Assembly: GCA_013003065.1 (NCBI GenBank)
Contig: JABDLI010000072.1
Coordinates: 1-44,073, forward strand
Origin: Phycisphaerales bacterium
GTDB lineage: Bacteria; Planctomycetota; Phycisphaerae; Phycisphaerales; SM1A02
Length of the DNA stretch: 44,073 nucleotides
Direction of reading: 5' to 3'
Shown here: positions 35,001 through 41,510 of the stretch, piece after piece
How the letters are laid out: each line of letters opens with the position of its first letter
Position numbering within the stretch: position 1 is the first letter of the stretch
Translations under genes and position numbers: made by a program
Notes under the pieces: model-generated
Database searches by the model: none
Told to the model about the DNA's origin: nothing
Seen by the model: only the letters and a program-made list of their open reading frames with translations

Positions 35001-38000
35001 GTTTCCCGTGATCGCCACGCTCATCCAGCAGCTCGACGAGATCCCCGCCGTCAGCCCCGTCGAGTATCGCATCATGCCCCTCGAGCACGCGATGGCCGAC
35101 GACGTCGCGTTCACGATGGGTCTCATCGGAGGATGGCGGGAGGCGGACGGGCCGCGTCCGCGGTTCGATTACAACCGGCGCGAGAATCAGCTCATCGTCT
35201 CGGCCCGGACCGATCAGTTCGAGCAGATCGAGAAGCTCGTCCGCGAGCTCGATCAGCCTTCCGATCAGACCCGTATTACCGACTTCGTGCCGCTCCAGTT
35301 CGCCGAAGCGGAGAAGATCCAGGAAGCGCTCTCTGTGTTCTACGGCCCGTACGCGCTCGAGGCGGACACGCCGGCGAAACGGAACGTGCGGATCGTGGCC
35401 GACCCGGCGACGAACAGCCTGGTCATTTCCGCGGACGAAGCGGAGTGGGCGGACATCCGCGCGCTCCTCGACAACCTGGACAGCCAGGAGTACGACGCGT
35501 CGCTCCAGCTCCAGGTCATTCCGCTCACGTATGCGAGCGCGCGTTCCGTGGCCCGTGCGATCAACGACGCCTTCCAGGGCAGCATCGACCGCAATCGGCG
35601 GGGCGGCAACCAGCGTGAGCGTCCCCGCCCGCCGGCCCCGAGCGGCAACGGCGACGAACGACGCGAGCCGGATGCCCCGGCCGTGCTCGTCGAGGCGGAA
35701 GAATGGGTGCGGGCGTCGGCCGAAGAGCAGACGAACTCCGTCATCGTCTCCGCCAGCCGTCAGAACATTCGGAAGATCGAGCAGATCATCGAGCAGCTCG
35801 ACGTCGCCGACTACGCCAAGCTGCCGCCCCCGCGGCTGATCCCCGTGACGGCGGGTGACCCCGTTCCCCTCGCCGACGCGCTCAACCAGCTCTACGTGCA
35901 GGAAGGTGACGAGCGTGGGAGAAAGGGGCTGCGGATCGTCGGCGACTCGACCTCCGGCACGCTGATCGTGCGGGCGGAAGAAGAAGAGTTCGTGCAGATC
36001 CAGGCCCTGGCCGAAGCGTTGCAGCAGGAGGCGTCCGCGGGCGGGCTCGCCGTCCGCGTGCTGCCGCTGCGTGCGGTGCCGGCGCGACGCGTCGCCGAGG
36101 CAATTCGGACGGCCTTCGAAGCGAAGGCGGAGCGGGCGCAGCAGTCGCTGTCGATCCAGGTCGACCCGGCCGGCAACAACCTGGTGGTAGCTGCCTCGGC
36201 CGGGCTCTTCCAGGAGATCGAGGCCACGGTCGAGCAGCTCGACGCGTTGGCTCCCGCCGCGGGTCACGGCATATTCATCATCGAGCTCGAGAACGTCGCG
36301 CCCGAGTCGGTCATCGAGGTCATCGAGACGATCGGGCTGGACCAGGCTGATGTCGACGACGGTCCGGGGCGGCTCGTCAGCGAATCGATCACCGTGACCG
36401 TGCTCGACGGGCGGCAGGCCATCGTCGTCGTGGCCAACCCGATCGATCGGGACACGATCATCGGGCTGGTCAAGGCCCTCGACCGCGAGCCGGAGCTCGC
36501 GGAGAGCGAGATGCGTGTCGTCAAGCTGCTGAACGCGGACGCGACGGCGCTCGCCAACATCCTCGCCGGTGTTCTCGCGCCGGGTGACCAACAATCACAG
36601 ACCCCGCTGGCCCGGGCCGTCCAGGAGCAGGTGCGCAGGCTCGCCGTGCGCCGCAACGGACTCGACGAACCGGACGTCCGGCTGGATCTCACCAAGCCGA
36701 TTCGCGTCGTGCCGGACGCCGATCTCAACGCCCTCGTGATCAGCTCGACCCCGGAGAACGTCGCCGGACTCCTCGAGGTCGTCGCGATGTTCGACGAGCT
36801 GCCGATCACGGACGCGGTGACCGTCCAGCTCTTCCCGCTGGAGAACATCGCTGCCGCCGACTTCGTTCGAATCGTGCGGGAGCTCTTCGATCAGGGCAAG
36901 GAGCTGGGCTCGGTGCCCGGCACCACGCGTGAAGCCGTGCCCGGTGGCATGGTCGGGCGGGCGCTTCTCGACGAGATCGCGCTCACGATCGACGATCGCA
37001 CGAACACCGTCGTCGTGGCGGGCAAGGAAGACTCGGTCGCGCTCGTCGAGGTGATGACGCAGCGGTTGGACGGTGACGTCGCGATCGGTTGGGTCGAGAC
37101 GCGGGTGCTTTCGCTCGACTTCGCCGATGCGACCGATCTCGCCGAGACCCTCGAGGCGATTCTGGTTCGGGGCTCCGGCGAGATCGAACAGGCGTTGCCC
37201 CTCCAACGTCAGATCGGCCGCCTGCGTCTGCTGCACAACGACGCGGTCATCGAGTCGCAGGTCTTCCAGCCGATGGGGCGGCTCGTCATTCGCCCGGAGC
37301 CGCAGCTCAACGCGATCATCCTGCTCGGTGCGCCCGAGAACCTCGAGGTCGTGGGCCAGCTCATCGCCATGCTCGACGTCGAGGCCGCCTCCCCGGATGC
37401 GACCGTGCGGATCTACCCGATCGAGCATGCGTCGGCAGCGCAGCTGCAGTCCACGATCACGCGGCTCTTCGACCAGCAGGTCGAGTCGAAGGCGATCCGG
37501 CCCGAGGATCGCCTCATCGTGCAGGCCGACGAGCGTACGAATGCACTCATCGTGACGACCAGCCCTCGCAGCTTCGCCGTGCTGGACGGCCTGCTCCGGA
37601 CGCTCGATGCGGACGTCGCGCCCGATCTTCGCGCGATCCGCCGGATCGACGTCAACCACGCTTCGGCGACGCGTCTGGCGCCGCTCATCCAGGAGCTCAT
37701 GGACGCCCGGCTGGAGCGGTTGCGTCAGGTGCAGCCGGAGACGGCGGACTTGGAACGCGCCACGATCGTGGCCGATCCGCGAACCAACGCGCTCATCGTC
37801 GCTGCCGGCAACGACTCGTTCGCGGTCATCGAGACCCTCACGCATGACCTCGACGAATCGACGCTGTCGGACACGTCGCTCGTGCAGGTGATCCCGGTCA
37901 CCCAGGGCGGGGCGGAGCGTCTCGCCGAGACGATCGATGCCGTGATGGAGCGGCGGTACAGCGATCTTCCCGAAGAGCTGCGGCGTGCGCAGGTGCCCCT

Positions 38001-40365
38001 CGTGATCACGGATCCCCGCACGAGCAGCTTGCTCGTGGCCGCGAACGCGGAAGATCTCGCCGCCATCGAGGATCTTGTCCAGAGGCTGGAGAGCACGCCG
38101 CTGCACCCGGCCGTGGGGCTGCACGTGGTCGCTTTGCCGCCGTCGGTCAGCGCCGAGCTGCTCGCCCCGCGGATCGAGCGTCTGATGCGCGAGCGTCAGC
38201 AATCGCTCGGCGACGCGCGTCAACCCAGCGACACCGTGTCGGTCGAGCCGGATCCGGTCGGCAACACGCTGATCGTCGCCGGCAGCGTGGAGTCGCTCGC
38301 CGTGGTCGAGGGTCTGGTCGAGGTGTTGATCGCGGCAGAGGCCCAGGCGGTCGCCGGCCGCGGGTTCGAGGTGATCCCCCTTCGGGCGTCGCAGGCGGAC
38401 GACGTCGTGCAGTTGCTCGAAGATCTCTACGTCGACGAGGCGAATCGCACGCGGGGGCCCGGCGCCGTGCAGGTCTCGGCCGACGATCGCGTCAACGCCG
38501 TGCTCGTCTCCGGCACCCAGGCCGACGTCGCGGCGGTGCGGCAACTCACCGCCGAGCTCGACGGCGCGAAGCCGGCCACCGTCGTGGAGATCAAGTACAT
38601 CCCGCTCGACTCCGCGAACGCGCTCGAGACGGTGAGCCTCATCGAGAACGTCCTCAGCGGGCGCGGGATCGACGGGCGGCGGGGGCGTCGTCCCGCCACC
38701 GTCGTCAAGTACCTGCAGGAGCTCGCCCGCGAGCAGGGCGAGACCGGTCTCAGCGAGATCGAGGTCAGCGCGGCGATTCGGGAGTCGATCTCGCTGACCC
38801 CGGATCTGCGCACCAACACGATCATCGTCTCCGCCCCGCGTCAGTCGATGGCGATGATCGAACGGATGATCCGCGACCTCGATTCCTCGAGCACCGGCGC
38901 CAAGAGCATTCGCATCTTCAAGCTGGAGAATGCCGACGCCACGGCGATGGCCGAGATCCTGACCGAGCTGTTCAACCTCCGGCAGGGCAACAACCTGCTC
39001 GTTCTGAAACCGAGCGAGCTGCCGGATCCGGCCCCGGGGTCCGAGATCGCGTCGGGCGTCTCCGAGGGCCTCGCCGGCACGGAGCTCACGGCGGTGCCCG
39101 ACGAGCGGCAGCAGCTGTCGATCACCGTCGACAGCCGCACCAACAGTCTGCTGGTGTCCGGGACGCCGACGTATCTGGATCTCGTCGAAGAAGTCGTCAT
39201 CGAGCTCGACGCGCTCAAGGCCAACGAGCGCGAGGTGCTCGTGTATCAGCTTCACAACGCCCAGGCGGACGAGGTTGCTCGTGTGCTCGGCGAGTTCGTC
39301 GAGGAAGAGCAACGGAAGCTCGTCGACACCCTCAGCGCCGACCAGATCGGCTCCGCCGCCCGACTCCTGGAACGAGAGGTGACGATCCAGGGCGACACGC
39401 TCTCCAACTCGGTGCTCGTCAGCGCCAGCCCGCGGTACATGGATCGGGTGCGGCAGATGATCGAGCAGCTGGACATCGATCCGCCGCAGGTGCTGATCCA
39501 GGTGATGCTCGCCGAGGTGACGCTCGATTCGACGGGCGAGTGGGGAGTCGACTTCGACGCAATGGGGCGGATCGGCAACGCGGCGGTGAGCGGCGGCTTC
39601 GGATTTGCGACGGCTTTCGTCAGCGGCGTCGGCGTTCCCAACCTGGCGATCGCATCCGAGGACTTCAGCCTGCTCATCCGGGCGATGGAGTCGCAGGGGC
39701 GGCTGCAGGTTCTCAGCAACCCGTCGGTGATGGCCGCCAACAACCAGCCGGCGCGAATCCAGGTCGGCGAGACGATCCGCGTGCCGGAGAGCACGCAGTT
39801 CACCGACGCCGGCAACTCGAACACGAACACCGTCGAGGAAGACGTCGGTGTCATTCTCGAAGTGACGCCGACGATCAACCCCGATGGGTTCGTCCGCATG
39901 GTGGTGGCGCCGGAGATTTCGATACTCAGCCAGCGGACGACGCAGATCAACGAGAACCTCGAGTCGCCCGTGATCACCGTGCGCACCGCCTCCACGACGG
40001 TCACCGTGCACGACGGCCAGACCATAGTGATCGGTGGTCTCATCTCCGATCGCTTCGAGCGCCGGGACCGGAAAGTGCCGCTGCTCGGCGACATTCCGAT
40101 CGTGGGCGAGCTGTTCCGCAGCGAGTCCGAGGAAAGCGTCAAGACCGAGCTGCTCATCGTCTTGACCCCGCACGTCGTGCAGAGCCCCGCGGAGTTTGGC
40201 CGCGTGGACGAGCTGATGACCGGCGAGATCGACCGGCTTACGCTGCCAGACCGGCTCAAGCAGCGGATGCTCGAGGGTCGATTCGATCTCGGCGATGGTC
40301 TGTACGACGCCGACGGCAACCCGATCCCGGTGGATGTGAGGCCGGCGGACGCGTGGGATCGGTGA
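26026..40365 (+). CDS. gspD: Giant GspD-type secretin with about 52 tandem N-modules
   Basis: A single intact frame of 4,779 residues; ordinary GspD is about 650-700. Order: signal peptide (GLGALSLLLLLAALDTHA); N0-like domain (about 46-145, IKFNFKDATFEQVVEFFART); about 52 secretin-N modules of ~83 residues (about 146-4485); secretin pore domain (about 4487-4723) with QVLIQVMLAEVTLD, ILEVTPTINPDGFVRMVVAP and TIVIGGLISDRF...KVPLLGDIPIVGELF; then a ~56-residue tail. Pro-rich or Arg-rich inserts occur at about 2060-2145 and 3189-3226. ATG 26026 follows GGAGGTG at 26013-26019; GTG 26011 is the only upstream alternative. By family knowledge it forms the outer-membrane exit channel, with N-modules as stacked periplasmic rings. 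The length implied here is unprecedented in my knowledge. It comes last of the gsp genes, 53 bp after gspM. Confidence 0.95.
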   Translation: MRRKELGLGALSLLLLLAALDTHAPARQTSPPATGETPAASEPARIKFNFKDATFEQVVEFFARTAGLPVVWETDPPEGTLDYLSPETYELAEGLQILNIILQSRGVMLRLSDDMLYLQKLSEMQREDIPTFIGEVPAEITGDQIITVVCPLNIAVATNIAEKIATMVAEYGSVTALEQQNAIVITETAAQVRRLLRMLQELDREDPEGAIEIIPIRYTKAADLMEPLKALLSKTVERVVLDKKNKPQKVQQQEMTGLSISADPRTNTIIAKGVQSRIAKLRETIALLDVPSAASGRSMRTFPLGRLAPAEAARTLGELYARLPEEQRPTLLPHERTGRMTIIGPATTIAEAAALLAEIDGVGVAADTTEEMVVRPVSEATPAILLEAIRGLLTPRQASVLKLLPGPDGRSIILSGPASDVAAVAAMIPALDRRGPVPSEVRLVRLTAAEPTTTVERAQRLYDRQVSVLPEPERATLDLTVELDSASRTLTLIGPVAAIDRFQAAMRSVEQQLVVTQETRQFELAHATPSEVTRPLITLATPLLKPRDGRIFTPPTAEAVDELDLLLVTAPPEQFEVIESLITTLDRPGPGDFEFRIVSVAGVDGVDTLLERATTAFDRLQRGVAKPEEMPDVSFDEVTGNVTLSGRAEAVAIYEQALDQARRLLPPPRRGRLLDLRQANAADVAGPLRDLWARMAGLDDARVTRDPDIEVIERTNSLYVVAEDTQHTVIERLVRELDTLEPGELPPLRLLQVRAADAAKLATLLRNRYDARPAELRREQPVTLEADPATNTLIVTAHETVYQDIRAFIDSINESETGTAERETMIFALKRARATDLATALEKLYPEPPTPVDRRGNPLPHLREPREVYVSADAATNTLIIEAPAERRVSFTALVEQLDRVELPPRATLRTFRLERGDPQLIARTLQELARKGVLSEQPADGSKPVEVMIEVEPTSRTLIVAGDDVTFAQTESMLRDLEAVPVRRSLRVFEIAGADPQAIAEQAERLYAEQTAGESGLAPVSVEIDRDKGVLLVVAEDEAMIRFAGILDQLEETVGPAPDVRLIALEHADASEVVAYLRDLAESHLTLVGDRAGPTPQFEAIERTNSVLVAAQREQHDIIDALVNGLDQMEPGAMPPLRILQLRTADAANLASALTQLYNQRPLEERNTKAVRITADAQTNALIVAAHPDVVPEIQAIVEELNSTNRIDDEGREIRIFPLQVARAEELARTIDEMFPAPPVPVDRRGNPMPHLQEPREVVVRADSQTNALIVDAPIQRMAGFEELVAQLDRAKMGEETEIRTYPVLHAELDQVALTLRELASSGTLSPASQDRRVPITVRTEPVSHTLIVAGPLDIFDRVEQVLAELDVKRAGPTTALRFFRLRHARAETLAPMLREILLVRIGQDVPDAGSNVTSLLDVTADGKTNTLIISAPASVLPVAEELIEQLDDDTAAVGEPIIRVRTLTFAAPDQIARALTPALPNLRSPVTGEPVDVKLIPAAESSAIVLVGSAEDLAEVEALIEPLDARPATDAIDARTFPLAHASAAEIAKVVERLLTDQIASDPRFVLERIRRSRGAIDPLPRIRVEADERTNSLIVSGPQRSVALAESLIVELDRPDEAGPRIVRTFTPARAEPAALAGRVERMLATTGASGRSRPATVVAEPESGSVLVAGTAESVADAMSMLAERDAETLVAPALELRIVPLAHAQADVVARMLTPLVSDPARWPASLQRVARAGISVAAPSITADSEANRLLLSGPAELMPLALELVGELDQPRDGLDAMDVRVFRVTHADPTAAAEAVRAALAAEATRQPGLPAATVVPEPGSGTLVVTAAAEQLAAVESMLAQIDSPYSSEQPQVRTVFLQHARAESVAPIVQELLAAEELPVWMRFSRGALIDTGPDVRVAADTRLNAVVISAPPSILNVAEQMVEQLDADPAQDPTQRRQVQMLLVENAEAGEIAESLTAMFDTPDAEEIPPTIRVDESSNSLLIRATTMQFRTIAELVAKIDRATLGSTRQMSLISIDPARASARDIARTLEQLLDRSTGGVEVMTLQELLERRRPRPPVSPGETSSHAPAAPARWVLPFIALRTLTPGDVDPTVTAFIDWITTPAAPPPPVSAPPLARAEAQLPPPPVADGRANLESALAETAGVTIAVDEATNSLVIVGSPRAIERITELARVVETQLPAAPARVRYVALPPEANATVLARLVDQTLRRLTPPGGTPGSLRSRTAVLPDESSNALVVTASDADFETIGDLIAALATPGAPEAVMVKVYPLQTITAERAERSVQNLIGPAPGRGRGRQAQRVRALAITLLSGDEPIEAVLNPERVHVAADPQTNTLVVRAPGEALRFIDEYIALIDQTPVNVQSTMKLYPLQHARANDLRSTLDRVFTARYRSLRNQPGGPKLEPEFAADERTNTLLVTASPEQLAEVDGLLRELDVDQGQELFALRSIEMQAALPTAAAQVIEQVVLGTDQQRRAETTIVPDDNSGVLLVRASPEVSAEIDAILAEIDRDASSAFPVRTLTLERASASAVASAVQRFFDDRAQIASSGRGRRQQARRVSIIGDEASSTLLIAASDEDFAQVETLVAQFDTPQATDAWTFRVLPLRHARASDIESAVENLVSDLTWNQGPFIFNRRGGSSQRSRGSIAVRADTRLNALIVTGEGDKFDLVEELVTMLDAAPAERDQRTVRLYRVEQADPRDIGDLIEELYTDSGASRRWWEPARPDDIKVRVDERSRTLIVSATVREHEEVAALLADIDQGMATADQRMTVLPVEFAAAPDLARTLTQFLRDRARAMGEGRSLTTIAASESANSLIVSATDEELATMRDLLTQLDQPDVSGDRNVQIIALQEGDADEIAQIIREQFGRRSGQGVVVTADIRTNSLIINAPGRQLAQVEALVAQLDTPGASDETIIKTYALDGARADEAVRILSETLQLSPTGETSGITIRLDDESPAVEVRAKIVADARSNSLIVTATAESFPVIATLIQQLDEIPAVSPVEYRIMPLEHAMADDVAFTMGLIGGWREADGPRPRFDYNRRENQLIVSARTDQFEQIEKLVRELDQPSDQTRITDFVPLQFAEAEKIQEALSVFYGPYALEADTPAKRNVRIVADPATNSLVISADEAEWADIRALLDNLDSQEYDASLQLQVIPLTYASARSVARAINDAFQGSIDRNRRGGNQRERPRPPAPSGNGDERREPDAPAVLVEAEEWVRASAEEQTNSVIVSASRQNIRKIEQIIEQLDVADYAKLPPPRLIPVTAGDPVPLADALNQLYVQEGDERGRKGLRIVGDSTSGTLIVRAEEEEFVQIQALAEALQQEASAGGLAVRVLPLRAVPARRVAEAIRTAFEAKAERAQQSLSIQVDPAGNNLVVAASAGLFQEIEATVEQLDALAPAAGHGIFIIELENVAPESVIEVIETIGLDQADVDDGPGRLVSESITVTVLDGRQAIVVVANPIDRDTIIGLVKALDREPELAESEMRVVKLLNADATALANILAGVLAPGDQQSQTPLARAVQEQVRRLAVRRNGLDEPDVRLDLTKPIRVVPDADLNALVISSTPENVAGLLEVVAMFDELPITDAVTVQLFPLENIAAADFVRIVRELFDQGKELGSVPGTTREAVPGGMVGRALLDEIALTIDDRTNTVVVAGKEDSVALVEVMTQRLDGDVAIGWVETRVLSLDFADATDLAETLEAILVRGSGEIEQALPLQRQIGRLRLLHNDAVIESQVFQPMGRLVIRPEPQLNAIILLGAPENLEVVGQLIAMLDVEAASPDATVRIYPIEHASAAQLQSTITRLFDQQVESKAIRPEDRLIVQADERTNALIVTTSPRSFAVLDGLLRTLDADVAPDLRAIRRIDVNHASATRLAPLIQELMDARLERLRQVQPETADLERATIVADPRTNALIVAAGNDSFAVIETLTHDLDESTLSDTSLVQVIPVTQGGAERLAETIDAVMERRYSDLPEELRRAQVPLVITDPRTSSLLVAANAEDLAAIEDLVQRLESTPLHPAVGLHVVALPPSVSAELLAPRIERLMRERQQSLGDARQPSDTVSVEPDPVGNTLIVAGSVESLAVVEGLVEVLIAAEAQAVAGRGFEVIPLRASQADDVVQLLEDLYVDEANRTRGPGAVQVSADDRVNAVLVSGTQADVAAVRQLTAELDGAKPATVVEIKYIPLDSANALETVSLIENVLSGRGIDGRRGRRPATVVKYLQELAREQGETGLSEIEVSAAIRESISLTPDLRTNTIIVSAPRQSMAMIERMIRDLDSSSTGAKSIRIFKLENADATAMAEILTELFNLRQGNNLLVLKPSELPDPAPGSEIASGVSEGLAGTELTAVPDERQQLSITVDSRTNSLLVSGTPTYLDLVEEVVIELDALKANEREVLVYQLHNAQADEVARVLGEFVEEEQRKLVDTLSADQIGSAARLLEREVTIQGDTLSNSVLVSASPRYMDRVRQMIEQLDIDPPQVLIQVMLAEVTLDSTGEWGVDFDAMGRIGNAAVSGGFGFATAFVSGVGVPNLAIASEDFSLLIRAMESQGRLQVLSNPSVMAANNQPARIQVGETIRVPESTQFTDAGNSNTNTVEEDVGVILEVTPTINPDGFVRMVVAPEISILSQRTTQINENLESPVITVRTASTTVTVHDGQTIVIGGLISDRFERRDRKVPLLGDIPIVGELFRSESEESVKTELLIVLTPHVVQSPAEFGRVDELMTGEIDRLTLPDRLKQRMLEGRFDLGDGLYDADGNPIPVDVRPADAWDR
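26461..39483 (+). repeat. Array of about 52 tandem secretin-N modules in gspD
   Basis: Each module reads as a strand with [VI]R.[FIV]PL.HA.A, a helix (..A..L..L), a variable loop, the core strand V.AD.RTN.LIV.A, a second helix and a closing LV.QLD. Examples are RTFPLAHASAAEIA...VEADERTNSLIVSG...LIVELD and VRIYPIEHASAAQL...VQADERTNALIVTT...LLRTLD. I counted 52 by eye, mean ~83 residues. Some have lost the TN (for example SGSVLVAG and SGTLVVTA). The copies are diverged at DNA level, so the array is old rather than a fresh expansion. Confidence 0.88.
28033..30156 (+). repeat. Duplicated multi-module block inside gspD (five-module period)
   Basis: Modules 8-11 (from 28033) and 13-16 (from 29206) match one for one, with an offset of 1,173 bases at the clearest marker. 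The loop VDRRGNPLPHLREPREV (28579 on) recurs as VDRRGNPMPHLQEPREV (29752 on) and occurs nowhere else. Flanking pairs also match: ERTNSLYVVAEDTQH with ERTNSVLVAAQREQH, and EPTSRTLIVAGDD with EPVSHTLIVAGPL. Modules 12 and 17 match less well. Confidence 0.85.
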
Positions 40366-40937
40366 GGCATCGCCCCCGATCTCTGCGTCGCGTCCCGGCT
40401 CGCTGGGGTCGGAGCTGCGTCGTCGCGGCGCTCCTCGTGAGCGCCGGGTGCGTGACGGAACGGGTGGTGACGAGCGATGGCCGTCCCATGCCCGCAACGC
40501 CGCGTCCGGCGCCGACCGTGCCGCAGGACGCGACGCCGACGCGGATGGCGCTCGTGGTCCGACCCCCCGAGGACGCCGACGGAAACGGTTATCCGGACCT
40601 GCTTCGCGTCGAAGCGGCCCTGTTCTCGTTCCCGGACCATCCGACGGCGATGCGGGCGGACGGCGTCTTCGTCTTTACGCTGTACCGGCGGGGTGAGTCG
40701 AGCAAGCCGGACGCACGGCCGGTGCGGGTGTGGCGGCGGGAAGGGGAGCGGCTCGCGGCCGCGGAGACGCGGGCGATGTACGGACTCTGTTACCGCTTCG
40801 ATCTGAGCCTGCTCGAAGACGGACGCGACCGGGGACCCGCGCTTGCCGCCGATCTGCGGGGGCGTTTCGAACCCGCGGGAGGCGGCGACGCCGTCCACAC
40901 CTCCGACGAGGTTCGTCCGGTTCAGATCGGCCGCTGA
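40362..40937 (+). CDS. Lipoprotein translationally coupled to the giant secretin
   Basis: A 191-residue protein. The N-terminus has basic residues (MRHRPRSLRRVPARWGRSC), then VVAALLVSAGC, a lipobox with Cys at residue 30, so it is probably lipid-anchored. The mature part is beta-rich with a Ca-loop-like DADGNGYPD and strands such as DGVFVFTLYRR. No Pfam-level family is recognised. GTG 40362 overlaps the gspD TGA (GTGA); GTG 40353 is an alternative start. Because of the coupling, a role with the secretin (a pilotin or outer-membrane helper) is a reasonable inference, but it does not look like known GspS or PilF proteins. Confidence 0.78.
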   Translation: MRHRPRSLRRVPARWGRSCVVAALLVSAGCVTERVVTSDGRPMPATPRPAPTVPQDATPTRMALVVRPPEDADGNGYPDLLRVEAALFSFPDHPTAMRADGVFVFTLYRRGESSKPDARPVRVWRREGERLAAAETRAMYGLCYRFDLSLLEDGRDRGPALAADLRGRFEPAGGGDAVHTSDEVRPVQIGR

Positions 40938-41078
40938 CGGCCGGCCGCGCGTGGTTCTTATCGGCCGATCGGATCCGCCCGGCGGATCGTCGGATCGCCG
41001 CACGCTCCCGCAAGTGATCACACGAAACAGCCGATCCCAAAGGGGTTACCGCTTCCTTCACGCAGCGAGGGCGATCGC

Positions 41079-41510
41079 ATGAGCACCCCTTCTCAAACGA
41101 TCTTGTTGGTCGATGACGAGCCGCACGTCGTTCACGTCGTGCGTTTCAAGCTCGAGCAGGCCGGGTTCGAGGTGATCGTCGCCAACAACGGCAAGGTGGC
41201 GTTCGAGCTCGCCCAGAAACGCAAGCCGGCGCTCGTGGTGACGGACTTCCAGATGCCGGGCGGCAGCGGTCTCGATCTTGCGACGCAGATGTCGCGGAAT
41301 CCCGAGACCAACCAGATCCCGCTGATCATGCTGACGGCGCGGGGTCATCGGGCGCCGCTTTCGGACTTGGCGCGAACGAACGTCCGCTCGCTGCTCGCGA
41401 AGCCGTTCAGCCCGCGTCACCTTCTGGCCAAGGTGCACGAGCTCCTCGCCGCGATTCCCACGGCCGACCGCGACGCGACATCGAAGGACACGGGCTCCGC
41501 CGCCGCATGA
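41079..41510 (+). CDS. Stand-alone response-regulator receiver protein
   Basis: A 143-residue CheY-like receiver with no output domain. The acidic pair D13/D14 (ILLVDDEPHVVHVV), phosphoacceptor D56 (VVTDFQMPGGSG), T86 (IMLTARG) and K108-P109 (LLAKPFSP) are all present, so it should be phosphorylatable. ATG 41079 has GAGG about 9 nt before it. Its TGA overlaps the ATG of the HD-GYP gene (ATGA), so it probably relays a kinase signal to that enzyme. No histidine kinase lies in the window. Confidence 0.92.
   Translation: MSTPSQTILLVDDEPHVVHVVRFKLEQAGFEVIVANNGKVAFELAQKRKPALVVTDFQMPGGSGLDLATQMSRNPETNQIPLIMLTARGHRAPLSDLARTNVRSLLAKPFSPRHLLAKVHELLAAIPTADRDATSKDTGSAAA

Noticed and set aside
26026-40365. 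Giant gspD as an assembly artefact or a pseudogene
   Set aside because: The modules are strongly diverged at DNA level, so collapsed or repeated reads would not create them. The frame is intact over 4,780 codons, with start, ribosome site and complete pore domain present.
36595-40497. A 1,300-codon minus-strand frame over the 3' part of gspD
   Set aside because: Same antisense effect; it covers the conserved secretin pore domain on the plus strand.
40970-41000. A terminator after the lipoprotein gene (GATCCG/CGGATC hairpin)
   Set aside because: The stem is only about 6 bp and no T run follows on either strand.
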